A stretch of 64,000 nucleotides of DNA, taken from positions 2,211,501-2,275,500 of the forward strand of contig NZ_CP114035.2 in NCBI RefSeq assembly GCF_026898135.2, in the 5' to 3' direction. How positions within the stretch are numbered: the first letter of the stretch is position 1; every line of letters begins with the position of its first letter. The stretch is from Pseudomonas fortuita (lineage in GTDB: Bacteria > Pseudomonadota > Gammaproteobacteria > Pseudomonadales > Pseudomonadaceae). Positions 1-12,672 of the stretch are shown here, piece after piece. The position numbers were made by a program, and so were the translations under genes. The notes beneath the pieces are model-generated. The model worked only from the letters and a program-made list of their open reading frames with translations, was not told the DNA's origin and did not search any database.

Positions 1-8
1 AGGCTGTG

Positions 9-104
9 CCGGCCTCTTCGCCGGCATGCCCGCTCCTACAACGACAGTGCAATCAGCGAAGTATGCGCACTCTCTGTGGGTGCGGGCGTGCCCGCGAAGA
101 AGCC
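9..104. repeat. REP pair, CTTCGCGGGC type
   Basis: Two inverted copies of the pseudomonad REP unit (CTTCGCCGGCATGCCCGCTCC and its complement) face each other just downstream of the leftward dehydrogenase gene. Such pairs can fold into a hairpin at the mRNA 3' end. Confidence 0.8.
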
Positions 105-116
105 AACACTTGCCTA

Positions 117-965
117 TCAGGTGAAACTGGCAAAGTGCGCCTGCATCCGCGCCGCATCCGCCTGGCGCCCGCTGAACAGCTCGAACGCCTTTACCGCCTG
201 GAACACCGCCATATTGCTGCCATCCAGCGTGCGGCAACCCAGTGCCCGAGCCGCGCGCAGTAGTTCGGTTTCCAGCGGGAAGTAGATGATTTCCGCCACC
301 CACAGGCCCGCATGCAGCAGCTCGACCGGTAGCGGTGTGCCCGGTAGCTTGGCCATGCCCACCGGCGTGGTATTGACCAGCCCGTCTGCCTCGGCCAGCG
401 CCGCGGCCAGGTCGGTGCCGAGTACTGCGCGGCCCGTGCCGAAATGCTCATTCAGGTTGTCTACCAGCGCTTGCGCGCGGGCCGCATCCACTTCGAACAG
501 CACCAGTTGCTCGACCCCTTCAATCAGCAGGGCGTGGGCCACGGCCGACCCGGCGCCACCGGCACCCATCTGCACCACCTGGCGCCGGGCCACATCAGGC
601 AGGCCGCGGCGCAAGCCTTCGGCAAAACCCAGGCAGTCTGTGTTATGGCCGACGCGCTTGCCGTCCTTGAGCACCACGGTATTCACCGCGCCGATGCCAC
701 GGGCTTCATCCGACAGTTCGTCGAGCAGCGGCAGGATCGACTGCTTGAACGGGTAGGTGATGTTAAGCCCGGTAAAGCCTGTGTGCTGCGCGGCGTCGAG
801 CAGCCCGGGCAGGGCGCTGTCCTCCAGTTGCAACTGGTCGGCATCAATCAGCCGATACAGGTAGCGCAGGGCCTGGGCGTCACCTTCGTGTTCGTGCAGG
901 GCAGGGGTGCGCGACAGCTGGATGCCGCGGCCGATCAAGCCGGCAAGGATGGCGTGCTGGCTCAT
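117..965 (-). CDS. Quinate/shikimate dehydrogenase (AroE-like, probably NAD-dependent)
   Basis: This 282-residue cytoplasmic protein belongs to the shikimate dehydrogenase family, which interconverts dehydroshikimate/dehydroquinate with shikimate/quinate. The substrate site is visible: Ser18 and Thr20 in LSRTPALHE, Lys74 in TYPFKQ, Asn95 and Asp110 in HNTD. The Rossmann loop MGAGGAGSA lies at 133-141. Asp160 ends the next strand (LFEVD), where NADP-dependent AroE enzymes carry Arg/Thr; an Asp there is the NAD signature of the Corynebacterium quinate/shikimate dehydrogenase. I therefore infer a catabolic enzyme rather than the biosynthetic AroE. The start at MSQHA overlaps the upstream aroQ stop by four bases (ATGA), implying translational coupling; a longer in-frame start would lie deep inside aroQ. 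Confidence 0.88.
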   Translation of the reverse strand: MSQHAILAGLIGRGIQLSRTPALHEHEGDAQALRYLYRLIDADQLQLEDSALPGLLDAAQHTGFTGLNITYPFKQSILPLLDELSDEARGIGAVNTVVLKDGKRVGHNTDCLGFAEGLRRGLPDVARRQVVQMGAGGAGSAVAHALLIEGVEQLVLFEVDAARAQALVDNLNEHFGTGRAVLGTDLAAALAEADGLVNTTPVGMAKLPGTPLPVELLHAGLWVAEIIYFPLETELLRAARALGCRTLDGSNMAVFQAVKAFELFSGRQADAARMQAHFASFT

Positions 966-1411
966 GCCGTGCGCTCCTGGAACATTTCGGCGAAGTGGCT
1001 GAGGGCCATGCGGTAGCCATGGCTGCCCAGCCCGCAAATCACCCCGACGGCGATGGACGATACAAATGACAGATGGCGGAACGGCTCGCGCTTGTGCACG
1101 TTCGACAGGTGTACTTCGATGACCGGCAGTTCACTGGCCACCAAGGCGTCGCGGATGGCCACCGAGGTGTGGGTCCAGGCGCCGGGGTTGATCACGATAC
1201 CGGCGCAGCGGCCGCGGGCGGCGTGGATCCAGTCGATCAGTTCACCTTCGTGGTTGGTTTGGCGGAATTCGATTTCCAGGCCATGGCCATGGGCAGTGTC
1301 GGCACAGCTTTGGGCCAGGTCAGCCAGGGTTTCGTGGCCATATTGAGCAGGCTCGCGGGTACCCAGCATGTTCAGGTTAGGGCCGTTGAGCACGAGAATA
1401 AGGGGGTTCAT
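962..1411 (-). CDS. aroQ: Type II 3-dehydroquinate dehydratase
   Basis: A 149-residue dodecameric-type dehydroquinase that converts 3-dehydroquinate to 3-dehydroshikimate. The family motif [12 protein letters not shown] starts at residue 9. Every catalytic position sits at the number known from the Mycobacterium tuberculosis enzyme: Arg19, Tyr24, Asn75, His81, Glu99, His101 and Arg112. Residue 79 is Trp where Tyr is usual (NPGAWTH). The start was set at MNPLILV, three codons inside the longest frame. It is the first gene of a two-gene operon with the quinate/shikimate dehydrogenase. Pseudomonads often carry several aroQ copies, so this one may serve quinate catabolism. Confidence 0.93.
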   Translation of the reverse strand: MNPLILVLNGPNLNMLGTREPAQYGHETLADLAQSCADTAHGHGLEIEFRQTNHEGELIDWIHAARGRCAGIVINPGAWTHTSVAIRDALVASELPVIEVHLSNVHKREPFRHLSFVSSIAVGVICGLGSHGYRMALSHFAEMFQERTA

Positions 1412-1466
1412 GACGAGCATCGCTTTGTTGTTGTTGGATGCACCTAGTTTTGTACCGCCTGGTTAG

Positions 1467-1485
1467 TTTAGTCAATTGGACTAAA
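1467..1485. promoter_or_regulatory. Candidate operator upstream of aroQ
   Basis: A perfect inverted repeat, TTTAGTC-AATTG-GACTAAA, lies 55 bases before the aroQ start, where the operon promoter should be. Size and symmetry suit a dimeric repressor such as a TetR- or GntR-type protein. No regulator gene is adjacent, so the binder is unknown. Confidence 0.5.
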
Positions 1486-1570
1486 ACGCCGCACCGGGAA
1501 AGTGGGCGATTATCGAACTGTTGAGGTGTGCAGGCCCCCGCCTACGGGGGATTTGGCTTTCTGCGCCTGC

Positions 1571-1586
1571 ATTACAAAATTGTAAT
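1571..1586. promoter_or_regulatory. Candidate metal-regulator box upstream of czcC
   Basis: The 16-base sequence ATTACAAAATTGTAAT has seven-base inverted arms (ATTACAA/TTGTAAT) around AA and lies 73 bases before the czcC start. From memory, it resembles the TTACA-N4-TGTAA type boxes used by the OmpR-family metal regulators CzcR and CopR. No such regulator is in this window, so it would act in trans. Confidence 0.5.
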
Positions 1587-1658
1587 TTTCCTGCCACCGC
1601 CCCGATAAGCACGGCTTCCTACAGTCCTTCGCCTAAACGCGTCGACGAGGATTTGTTC

Positions 1659-2904
1659 GTGCCCATCCCCCGCAAGACCGCTTTGCTCTGCCTGTTGCTG
1701 GCCAGTGTCACCAGTGCCCAGGCCAGTCAGAGCCTGAGCCTGCCCCAGGCGCTTGCCGCCGCCTTTGCTCAAAACCCAGAGCTGGCCGCAGCCGGCCGGG
1801 AAATCGGCATTGCCGACGGCGAGCGGCGCCAGGCCGGGTTGATCCCCAACCCAGAGCTCGCCTGGGAGGTCGAGGACACCCGCCGCGATACCAGCACCAC
1901 CACCGTCACCCTCAGCCAGCCGTTGGAACTGGGCGGCAAGCGCGGCGCACGTATTGCTGTGGCTGGCACCGGCCAGGCCATTGCCCAGCTTGGCCTGGAG
2001 CGCCAGCGCAATGGCCTGCGTGCCGATGTGGTGCAGGCCTTCCACGCCGCCTTGCGCGCGCAGACAGCACTGGAACTGGCGCAGCAGTCGCAGGCATTGA
2101 CCGAGCGCGGGCTGCGCGTGGTACAGGGGCGGGTGACCGCTGGCCAGTCATCCCCCGTGGAGGCCACCCGCGCCCAGGTGCAACTGGCCCAGGCCCAGGC
2201 TGAAGTACGACGCGCGCAGACCCAGCGCGGCGTGGCTTATCAGGCGCTGGCACGCCTGACCGGTAGCCCCTTGGCAAGCTTCGATCAGTTGCAGGCTGCC
2301 AACCTTTCGCCTGGCGTCGCGCCCAGCGCCGATGCCTTGCTCGACCGGGTCGAACACACCGCCGAATGGCGTCTGGCTGCTGCACAGGTCGAGCGCGGCG
2401 AAGCGTCCCTGGGGTCGGAAAAGGCTCAGCGTATTCCCAACCTCACTGTCAGCCTCGGTAGCCAGTACAGCCGCGAGGACCGCGAGCGGGTGAATGTGGT
2501 GGGCCTGTCCATGCCATTGCCGCTGTTCGACCGCAACCAGGGCAACGTGCTGGCGGCTGCACGCCGTGCCGACCAGGCGCGTGACTTGCGTAACGCCGTG
2601 GAACTGCGCCTGCGCAGTGAAACCCGCAGCGCAGTCAGCCAGTGGCACACGGCGATGCAGGAGGTGGACGCCTACGACCGCACCATCCTGCCTTCGGCGC
2701 AGCAGGCCGTGGACACCGCCACCCGTGGTTTCGAAATGGGCAAGTTCGCGTTCCTCGATGTACTCGACGCTCAGCGCACGCTGATCGAGGCCCGCGGGTT
2801 GTACCTCGAGGCGCTGGCTTCGGCGACCGACGCACGGGCGCAGGTCGAGCGGATTTATGGCGACCTCGATGACCTGAGCACCCCCTTGAACAGCAGGAGC
2901 AAGC

Positions 2905-2912
<8 letters not shown>
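1659..2912 (+). CDS. czcC: CzcC outer-membrane efflux protein
   Basis: A 417-residue TolC/OMF-family protein, the outer-membrane channel of a Co/Zn/Cd RND efflux complex. A signal peptide ending near AQASQ is followed by two OEP repeats with long coiled-coil stretches rich in Ala, Gln and Arg. The motif LSQPLELGGKRGAR is characteristic of CzcC proteins. A GTG start at 1659 was chosen because GAGG sits eight bases upstream and the signal peptide begins there; the longer frame has no signal sequence. The stop overlaps czcB by eight bases, so czcC, czcB and czcA form one operon. Confidence 0.92.
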
Positions 2913-7282
<4,370 letters not shown>

Positions 7283-7287
7283 GATTC

Positions 7288-7408
7288 TGGGGCCGCTTTG
7301 CGGCCCATCGCGACCCAAGGCCGCTTCTACAGGGGCCGCGTCATCTTCCGGCTGACACGGTCCCTGTAGGAGCGGCCTTGTGCCGCGATGGGCTGCAAAG
7401 CAGCCCCA
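7288..7408. repeat. REP pair, GGCCGC/AAGGCCGCTCC type
   Basis: Two inverted copies of a second REP sequence family (GGCCGCTTTGCGGCCC ... CAAGGCCGCTTCTACAGG and its mirror) fill the space between the convergent czcA and MHS transporter genes. Confidence 0.8.
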
Positions 7409-7414
7409 ATAATC

Positions 7415-8752
7415 TCAGACGGTACGACGGACTCCAGGCCGTACAGCATCCGATCCCACCTCATCATGCAACGAAATCCGCGAAGTCTCCGGCAACGCCA
7501 ACCCCCCCACCAACGCTACCAGCGCAATCACCACCAGGTAAAACGCCGGTGCCAGGCTGCTGCCGGTCTGCCCGATCAGCCAGGTCGCCACCAGCGGCGC
7601 GGTACCGCCAAACAGGGTATAGGCCACGTTGTAGGTAATCGCCGAAGCGGTATAGCGGGTGCGGGTGGGGAAGCTCTCCGACAGCAATGCTGCGGTCACC
7701 ACACCACTGCACAAGGCCCCCACCGCCAGCAGGATCACCCCCAGCAGCGCACCGGACATCGAGCCCGAACTGGCCAGCCAGTACGCCGGGAACACGCACA
7801 GCATCACCCACAGGCAGGTAAAGCCAATGGTCTTGCGCCGCCCCACGCGGTCCGAGAACGCCCCGGCCAGCGGGCAGCCGACGGCGGCGAACAGCAGCGC
7901 CACGGTGGTCACCAGCAGTGACTGCGCGCGGGTCAGGTTGCCCACCAGTTGCAGGTACGTGGCGAAGTAGGTGGTGAACATATAGAACGACAGGGCAGTC
8001 AGCGAGATGAAGGCCCCCAGATTGCGAATGACCCGGCCATGGTGACGCAGGGTGTCTTTGAGCGGTGAATGCTCATGTTCCTTGCCCTGGGCGACGGCTT
8101 CGCGGAATGCCGGGGTTTCTTCCATACGCCAGCGCAGGTACAGGCCGACCAGCCCCAGCGGTGCGGCAACCAGGAAGGGAACGCGCCAGCCCCAGGCACC
8201 CATCGCCTCGGCCGACAGGCTGGCTTCCAGCCCATAGGCGATCACGGCGGCGCAGGCGAAGGCGGAAAAAGTCGAGACCGGCACGAAGCTGCCGTAGAAG
8301 GCACGCCTGTCATTGGGTGCATGCTCCATCAAGTAGGCGCAGGCCCCCGCGTATTCGCCACCGGCAGAAAAACCCTGCAGGCAGCGCGCCAGGGTAAGCA
8401 GCACTGGGGCTGCCAGACCGATGCTGGCGTAGGTCGGCAGCAGGCCGATCAGGGTGGTGGAGCCTGCCATCAAGAGGATGGTCAGCGACAGGATGCGCTT
8501 GCGTCCCAGGCGGTCGCCCAGCGCGCCAAACACGATCCCGCCCAGCGGGCGAAGGGCAAAGGCCACGGCAAACACCGCGAACGTCTTGAGCAACGCCGCG
8601 CTGGGGTCTTCACTGGCAAAGAACTGGCTGGCGATCAGGGTGGCGAGAAAGCCATACACGGCGAAGTCGAACCATTCGACGAAATTGCCGATGGCCGAGG
8701 CGGCGATCACCCTGCGCAGGGTGGCGGGGGATACCTCATGAGGTGCGGACAT
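7415..8752 (-). CDS. MHS-family MFS transporter
   Basis: A 445-residue inner-membrane proton symporter with 12 predicted transmembrane segments. The N-terminal motif GNFVEWFDFAVYGF and the loop 2-3 motif GALGDRLGRKR mark the metabolite:H+ symporter family (citrate, proline/betaine, shikimate, alpha-ketoglutarate carriers). A related DRVGRRKT loop opens the second half. The substrate cannot be told from sequence. The start at MSAPHEV was chosen because GGAG lies nine bases upstream; the earlier ATG lacks a ribosome site. Transcribed alone toward the czc operon. Confidence 0.85.
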   Translation of the reverse strand: MSAPHEVSPATLRRVIAASAIGNFVEWFDFAVYGFLATLIASQFFASEDPSAALLKTFAVFAVAFALRPLGGIVFGALGDRLGRKRILSLTILLMAGSTTLIGLLPTYASIGLAAPVLLTLARCLQGFSAGGEYAGACAYLMEHAPNDRRAFYGSFVPVSTFSAFACAAVIAYGLEASLSAEAMGAWGWRVPFLVAAPLGLVGLYLRWRMEETPAFREAVAQGKEHEHSPLKDTLRHHGRVIRNLGAFISLTALSFYMFTTYFATYLQLVGNLTRAQSLLVTTVALLFAAVGCPLAGAFSDRVGRRKTIGFTCLWVMLCVFPAYWLASSGSMSGALLGVILLAVGALCSGVVTAALLSESFPTRTRYTASAITYNVAYTLFGGTAPLVATWLIGQTGSSLAPAFYLVVIALVALVGGLALPETSRISLHDEVGSDAVRPGVRRTV

Positions 8753-8793
8753 GCGGGTGCTCTCCGGTTCCATTGGCAGCCATGATGAAAAGT

Positions 8794-8812
8794 GGCGCGG
8801 TCGGGCCGCGCC
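8794..8812. promoter_or_regulatory. GC-rich hairpin in MHS gene leader
   Basis: GGCGCGG-TCGGG-CCGCGCC forms a perfect seven-pair stem about 40 bases before the MHS transporter start. On that strand it would lie in the mRNA leader; it could affect translation or be a stray terminator. Confidence 0.35.
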
Positions 8813-8887
8813 ATCATTATTGTGCTTGCCAGTAGATAACCGGGCGCTGGACGATGCTTTGTCGAGTGCGACCTCGGGATACCTGAT

Positions 8888-8907
8888 TTAACCGCCATTG
8901 CGGTTAA
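8888..8907. promoter_or_regulatory. Candidate operator TTAACCGC-N4-GCGGTTAA
   Basis: A perfect eight-base inverted repeat separated by CATT lies 135 bases upstream of the MHS transporter and about 45 bases past the TonB-receptor stop. It has no T-run, so an operator is more likely than a terminator. The binding protein is unknown. Confidence 0.4.
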
Positions 8908-8950
8908 CAGCCAACCTGCCAGAGCAATGAATACGGCAACCTGGCTTGCG

Positions 8951-11101
8951 TCAGAAGCGCATGTCCAGCGCCAGCTCGAAGGTGCGTGGCGGCCCCATGT
9001 AGTACTGGCTGTTATAGGCCTGCTTGGCATACACCTCATCGGTGATGTTGCGCACCCGCCCGGTCAGCGTGGTGTGTTCATCCAGCCGGTAGCGGGCGAA
9101 AGCGCCAAACAGGGTGTAGGCCGGGGCCTTCAGGCTGTTGGCGTTGTCGGCATACACCGAGCCCACGTAGCGCCCATCGGCGCCCACCGACCATGCCGGC
9201 GACAGGCTGTAGGTCAGCCACAGGTTGGCGACATTGGCCGGCACGTTGGTCGGCGCATTGCCCTTGCGTGAAACCGATTTGCCGCTGACTGCCTCGTTGA
9301 ACTCATCGTACCGCGCATCGACATAGGCATAGTTGGCCTCGGCCAGCAGTTTCGGCGTTACCTGCAGGCGCCCGGACAGTTCGACACCACGTGAGGTCTG
9401 CTGCCCGGCCTGGACCGTGAGGTTTGCGTCGTTCGAATCGCGCACGGCAAAGTCCTTGCGCACGATCTGGTACAGCGCCAGCGTGGCCGCACCGCGACCA
9501 TCGAGGAAGTCGAACTTGCTGCCCACTTCCCACTGCTCGCCCTTGGACAGGTCGAACAGCCCGACGTTGGAATAGGTCGCTGCCGCCAGCGAGCCGGCGG
9601 GCAGGTCGGCGGAGGTGCTGTACTGCGCATACAGGCTGGCCGAAGGCGTCAGCGCATAGGTCAGGCCGATGCGCCCGGACAGCGGTTCCCAGCGGCGTTC
9701 GAAATAGGCCGGCGAGGTGGGAGAGACTGCGCCGTAGTTGGTGACCTCCATGTCCAGGTAGTCGTAGCGCAGGGCGGTCAGCAGGGCCAGGCGCTCGGTC
9801 AGCTGCAAGCGGTTTTCGGCAAACACGGCGCGGTTGATGACCTCGTGGTGACGTTGCTTGGTCAGGCCGGCATTCACCCCGGGGATGTCATCGAAGCTGC
9901 CGGGGTTGAAGTGGTCGGCATCGACCACGTCACTCCAGCTGCCGGAGGTGGGGTAGAGGGTCTGGCGCATGCGCGAGTACTCCAGCCCCAGCGACCACTG
10001 GCTGGTCAGGCCCAGCAGCTGGTTGTCATGGCGCAGTTCGATGCGGTCGCCCAGCAGGTTCTGGTCGTGGCGCTGCAGGTAGGGGCTGCTGCGCTGCACC
10101 TTGCCATCGCGGGTGTAGGCGTAGCGTTCGAGGTTGCGGTAATCGCGCTGGGCATTGTAGTGGTACAGCGTGTTCTGCACGCTGGTGCTGTCGCTGATCT
10201 GGTAGTCGAGGATCGAACGCAGCCAGCGCACCCGCTGCTCATAGCGGCCGTCAGCGACGTTGTAGTTTTCGAAGCGGCGGCTGTTGTCGATCTTCATCGT
10301 GCTGCGCCCGGGCAGAATCGGTGAGCCCCAGTAGGGGCTTTGTTCGCGGTCTTCCTGGTACTCGACCGCCAGGGTGTGCGTGAGGTTGGGGGCCAGGTCG
10401 CTGAGCAGCGAAAAGGCCAGGCTGTCGGTATCCCGTTCGTTGCGGTCGACGTAGCCGTTGCCATGCCCGCGGCTGAAGTCCAGGCGCATGAAATGGCGGG
10501 CATCGGCGGGGTTGCTGGCCAGCGCCTGGTTGATACCGAACGCCACCTCGCTGTCGTCGAAACTGCCATAGCGGATACGCCCATCGATTGTCTGTTGGTC
10601 GCGGCTGGCGAGCTTGGTGATGTAGTTGATCGAGCCGCCCACCGCACCCGCGCCGTGCAGGAACGAAGACGGCCCACCAATCAGCTCGACACGGTCGAGA
10701 ACCCAGGCGTCCACTGGGCGGGTGGCGCTGCTGTAGCCCAGGTTGATGCCGTTGTACAACTGGGTGACCTGGTTCTGGGTAAAGCCGCGGTAGGCAACGA
10801 AGCCGCCAAAGCCGGGGTTGGCCGAGGCGTTGACGCCGGTCATGGCGTTGACCACGTCCTGGCTGTCCTTGGCGCCGCGTTCTTCGATCAGGCGACGGTC
10901 CGAGACGCTGACCGAGGCGGGTGTTTCCCGCGCGGTCAGGCCTAGGCGCGAACCGGTACGGATCGGCTCGTCCAGTTGCACGCCGCTGGCGGCGTCGCGT
11001 TCGCCGTCAATGGTGGTGGCGCCGAGTTCCACAGGGGCTGTTTCAGCGCAGGCAAAGCTGCAGGTGCCCATGAGGAGCACCAGGGAGGTCTTGCGAAGCA
11101 T
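8951..11101 (-). CDS. TonB-dependent outer-membrane receptor
   Basis: A 716-residue ligand-gated outer-membrane transporter energised by TonB. A signal peptide ends at CSFACA (about 19), a TonB-box region follows, then the plug domain (about 50-165) with RGFTQNQ and VELIGGPSSFLHGAGAVGG, and a 22-strand barrel ending in the terminal aromatic residue (ALDMRF). The overall type is the siderophore/ferrichrome group. The plug start (GSRLGLTARETPAS) is closely similar to that of the second receptor at 22196-24322, so the two are paralogues. The ATG at 11101 has GGAAG upstream; the longer frame uses TTG. The gene lies 68 bases after a DUF2946 gene and is probably co-transcribed with it. No Fur box was recognised. 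Confidence 0.88.
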   Translation of the reverse strand: MLRKTSLVLLMGTCSFACAETAPVELGATTIDGERDAASGVQLDEPIRTGSRLGLTARETPASVSVSDRRLIEERGAKDSQDVVNAMTGVNASANPGFGGFVAYRGFTQNQVTQLYNGINLGYSSATRPVDAWVLDRVELIGGPSSFLHGAGAVGGSINYITKLASRDQQTIDGRIRYGSFDDSEVAFGINQALASNPADARHFMRLDFSRGHGNGYVDRNERDTDSLAFSLLSDLAPNLTHTLAVEYQEDREQSPYWGSPILPGRSTMKIDNSRRFENYNVADGRYEQRVRWLRSILDYQISDSTSVQNTLYHYNAQRDYRNLERYAYTRDGKVQRSSPYLQRHDQNLLGDRIELRHDNQLLGLTSQWSLGLEYSRMRQTLYPTSGSWSDVVDADHFNPGSFDDIPGVNAGLTKQRHHEVINRAVFAENRLQLTERLALLTALRYDYLDMEVTNYGAVSPTSPAYFERRWEPLSGRIGLTYALTPSASLYAQYSTSADLPAGSLAAATYSNVGLFDLSKGEQWEVGSKFDFLDGRGAATLALYQIVRKDFAVRDSNDANLTVQAGQQTSRGVELSGRLQVTPKLLAEANYAYVDARYDEFNEAVSGKSVSRKGNAPTNVPANVANLWLTYSLSPAWSVGADGRYVGSVYADNANSLKAPAYTLFGAFARYRLDEHTTLTGRVRNITDEVYAKQAYNSQYYMGPPRTFELALDMRF

Positions 11102-11169
11102 GTTGGTATGTCTTCCACGCAAAGGTCATGGCTGACGGCGAGCGCACACGCAGGCGCGCCCGGCTGATG

Positions 11170-11580
11170 TCAGGCGAAATGAAGTACGGCTGCGGGGAAG
11201 GCGGCGGGGGAGGCACGTGGGTTGAGGGCGGGGCGTTGGTAGCGTGGCGGCGGTTGTGCCCAGCTGCGCACGACGATGGGCGAGGTGGCCACGGCTTGCG
11301 CCGGGGTGAATGACCAGCCGCCGCTGCTGAGCGGTACGGCCAGGCCAAACGAGGAGCACACCGGGCAGTCGAGCTGGGCCATGTGCTGGTCACCGCCGGC
11401 ACCGTCCAGGTCAATGGCCACGCCGTGTTCGCTGTTGACCGAGCAGAAGCCGCCTTCCAGCCCGGCCAGGCGCAGGCCACCCATCTGGCCATGGTGCAGG
11501 CCGCACAGCAACAGGCTGAACAGGACGCTGGCATAGAGCGTCCAGGCAGTCAGCGTGCGAGTGTGCCGGGTGATTTTCAT
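11170..11580 (-). CDS. DUF2946-type small secreted/membrane protein
   Basis: A 136-residue protein with an N-terminal hydrophobic segment (about 10-28) that looks like a signal peptide or anchor. It carries the features of the DUF2946 family: CGLHHGQMGG early and a DCPVC pair in the middle, followed by a Pro/Ala-rich tail. Cys and His spacing suggests metal binding. In pseudomonads DUF2946 genes are commonly found beside TonB receptors, including copper receptors, and here the gene directly precedes one on the same strand. The molecular role is unknown. Confidence 0.7.
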   Translation of the reverse strand: MKITRHTRTLTAWTLYASVLFSLLLCGLHHGQMGGLRLAGLEGGFCSVNSEHGVAIDLDGAGGDQHMAQLDCPVCSSFGLAVPLSSGGWSFTPAQAVATSPIVVRSWAQPPPRYQRPALNPRASPAAFPAAVLHFA

Positions 11581-11636
11581 GGCGGCGAATCTACCATCCG
11601 GATGAACGGTCGGGTAGTGCTTTTACTGCAAGTTTT

Positions 11637-11742
11637 TGGGGCTGCGTTGCAGCCCTATCGCGACACAAGGCCGCTCCCACAGACAACCGCGATCTCCTGT
11701 GGTAGCGGCCTTGTGTCGCGATAGGGGCGCAGAGCGCCCCCA
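11637..11742. repeat. REP pair, AAGGCCGCTCC type
   Basis: Two inverted copies of the GGCTGCGTTGCAGCC ... ATCGCGACACAAGGCCGCT unit sit between the parA-like gene and the DUF2946 gene. Confidence 0.8.
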
Positions 11743-11749
11743 GGGTCTA

Positions 11750-12526
11750 TCAGGCCGCCCGCTCCAGCACATCCAGCAAATCGACAAACTCCATCGCCAG
11801 CTTGTGCCGTGGCGCCAGGTGCACCAACGGCACTGACGCCTGGTGCGATTCACGCATCTTGATCGAACTGCTCAGGTACACCGGCAGCACGGGCATGCCT
11901 TCGCTGCGCAACTGGTCGATCAGGGTCCGGTGCAGGGCGGTGCGCCCGGCGAACTGGTTGACCACCACACCTTCTACCTGCAACGCCGGGTTGTGGTCCT
12001 GGCGCAGTTCCTCGACCTCGGCCATGACACTGTGCAGGGCCTGGCGCGAGAAGCTGTCGCAGTCGAACGGGATCAGCAGGCGCTCTGCTGCCACCAGTGC
12101 ACTGAAGGTGTAGAAATTGAGCGCTGGCGGGGTGTCGATGTAGATCCGCTCGTAGTCCTCGCTCAGTTCCACCAGCAGCTTGCGCAGCTTGTTGATCTTG
12201 AACTTGCTCTCCAGCTTGCTTTGCAGGTCGCTGAGATCGGGGCTTGCGGTGACCAGGTGCAGGTTGCTGTAACGGGTTTCGGTGATCGCCACCCGGTGCT
12301 TCTTGCCGGCGGCAGTGGCCGCTGACAGGGTCTGGCGAAAGAAGTCGGCGATGCCGGCAGGTATGGCGTCATTGACCAGGCCGGTGAGGTAATAGGTGGC
12401 ATTGGCTTGCGGGTCGAGGTCGACCAGCAACGTTCGGTAACCCTCGGCAGCACTGGCAGCGGCGAGGTTGCAGGCGATGCTGGACTTGCCGACGCCACCT
12501 TTCTGATTGAAGACCACACGACGCAT
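11750..12526 (-). CDS. Orphan ParA/MinD-like ATPase
   Basis: A 258-residue ParA-family ATPase of the type that positions DNA or protein cargo. The deviant Walker A box KGGVGKSS is complete (Lys9 and Lys14), the switch region VDLDPQANAT follows, and Walker A' is IYIDTPP. There is no N-terminal helix-turn-helix, so it resembles small type Ib or orphan ParA proteins. No parB or centromere-like repeat lies nearby, which argues against a plasmid partition locus. Automatic pipelines often mislabel this family as cobyrinic acid a,c-diamide synthase. The start at MRRVVFN has GGATGA upstream; an earlier ATG 15 bases up has none. Confidence 0.85.
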   Translation of the reverse strand: MRRVVFNQKGGVGKSSIACNLAAASAAEGYRTLLVDLDPQANATYYLTGLVNDAIPAGIADFFRQTLSAATAAGKKHRVAITETRYSNLHLVTASPDLSDLQSKLESKFKINKLRKLLVELSEDYERIYIDTPPALNFYTFSALVAAERLLIPFDCDSFSRQALHSVMAEVEELRQDHNPALQVEGVVVNQFAGRTALHRTLIDQLRSEGMPVLPVYLSSSIKMRESHQASVPLVHLAPRHKLAMEFVDLLDVLERAA

Positions 12527-12576
12527 GAGACGCTCATCCATGAAGTGAAAATGTCAGGTTGGGGTCAATCCTATGA

Positions 12577-12614
12577 CTGTAACGCGACAGTTTTATGACA
12601 AAGATTGTTACAGC
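12577..12614. promoter_or_regulatory. Inverted repeat upstream of parA-like gene
   Basis: CTGTAAC (12577-12583) and GTTACAG (12608-12614) form perfect seven-base arms 24 bases apart, 51 bases before the parA-like start. This is a possible operator or looped site; no function is established. Confidence 0.3.
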
Positions 12615-12635
12615 TGCTGGTTTCAACTTCTCCTG

Positions 12636-12660
12636 TGCCGGGCTCTTCGCGGGTAAAGGT
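12636..12660. repeat. Degenerate half REP unit
   Basis: GTGCCGGGCTCTTCGCGGGT matches the left half of the CTTCGCGGG-type REP, without its mirror copy. Confidence 0.45.
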
Positions 12661-12672
12661 GCAACAGGAGGC

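Noticed and set aside
11750..12526. Cobyrinic acid a,c-diamide synthase, which would tie it to the corrinoid region
   Set aside because: The protein is a short ParA/MinD ATPase with KGGVGKSS; it lacks the amidotransferase domain of CbiA. The label is a known misannotation.
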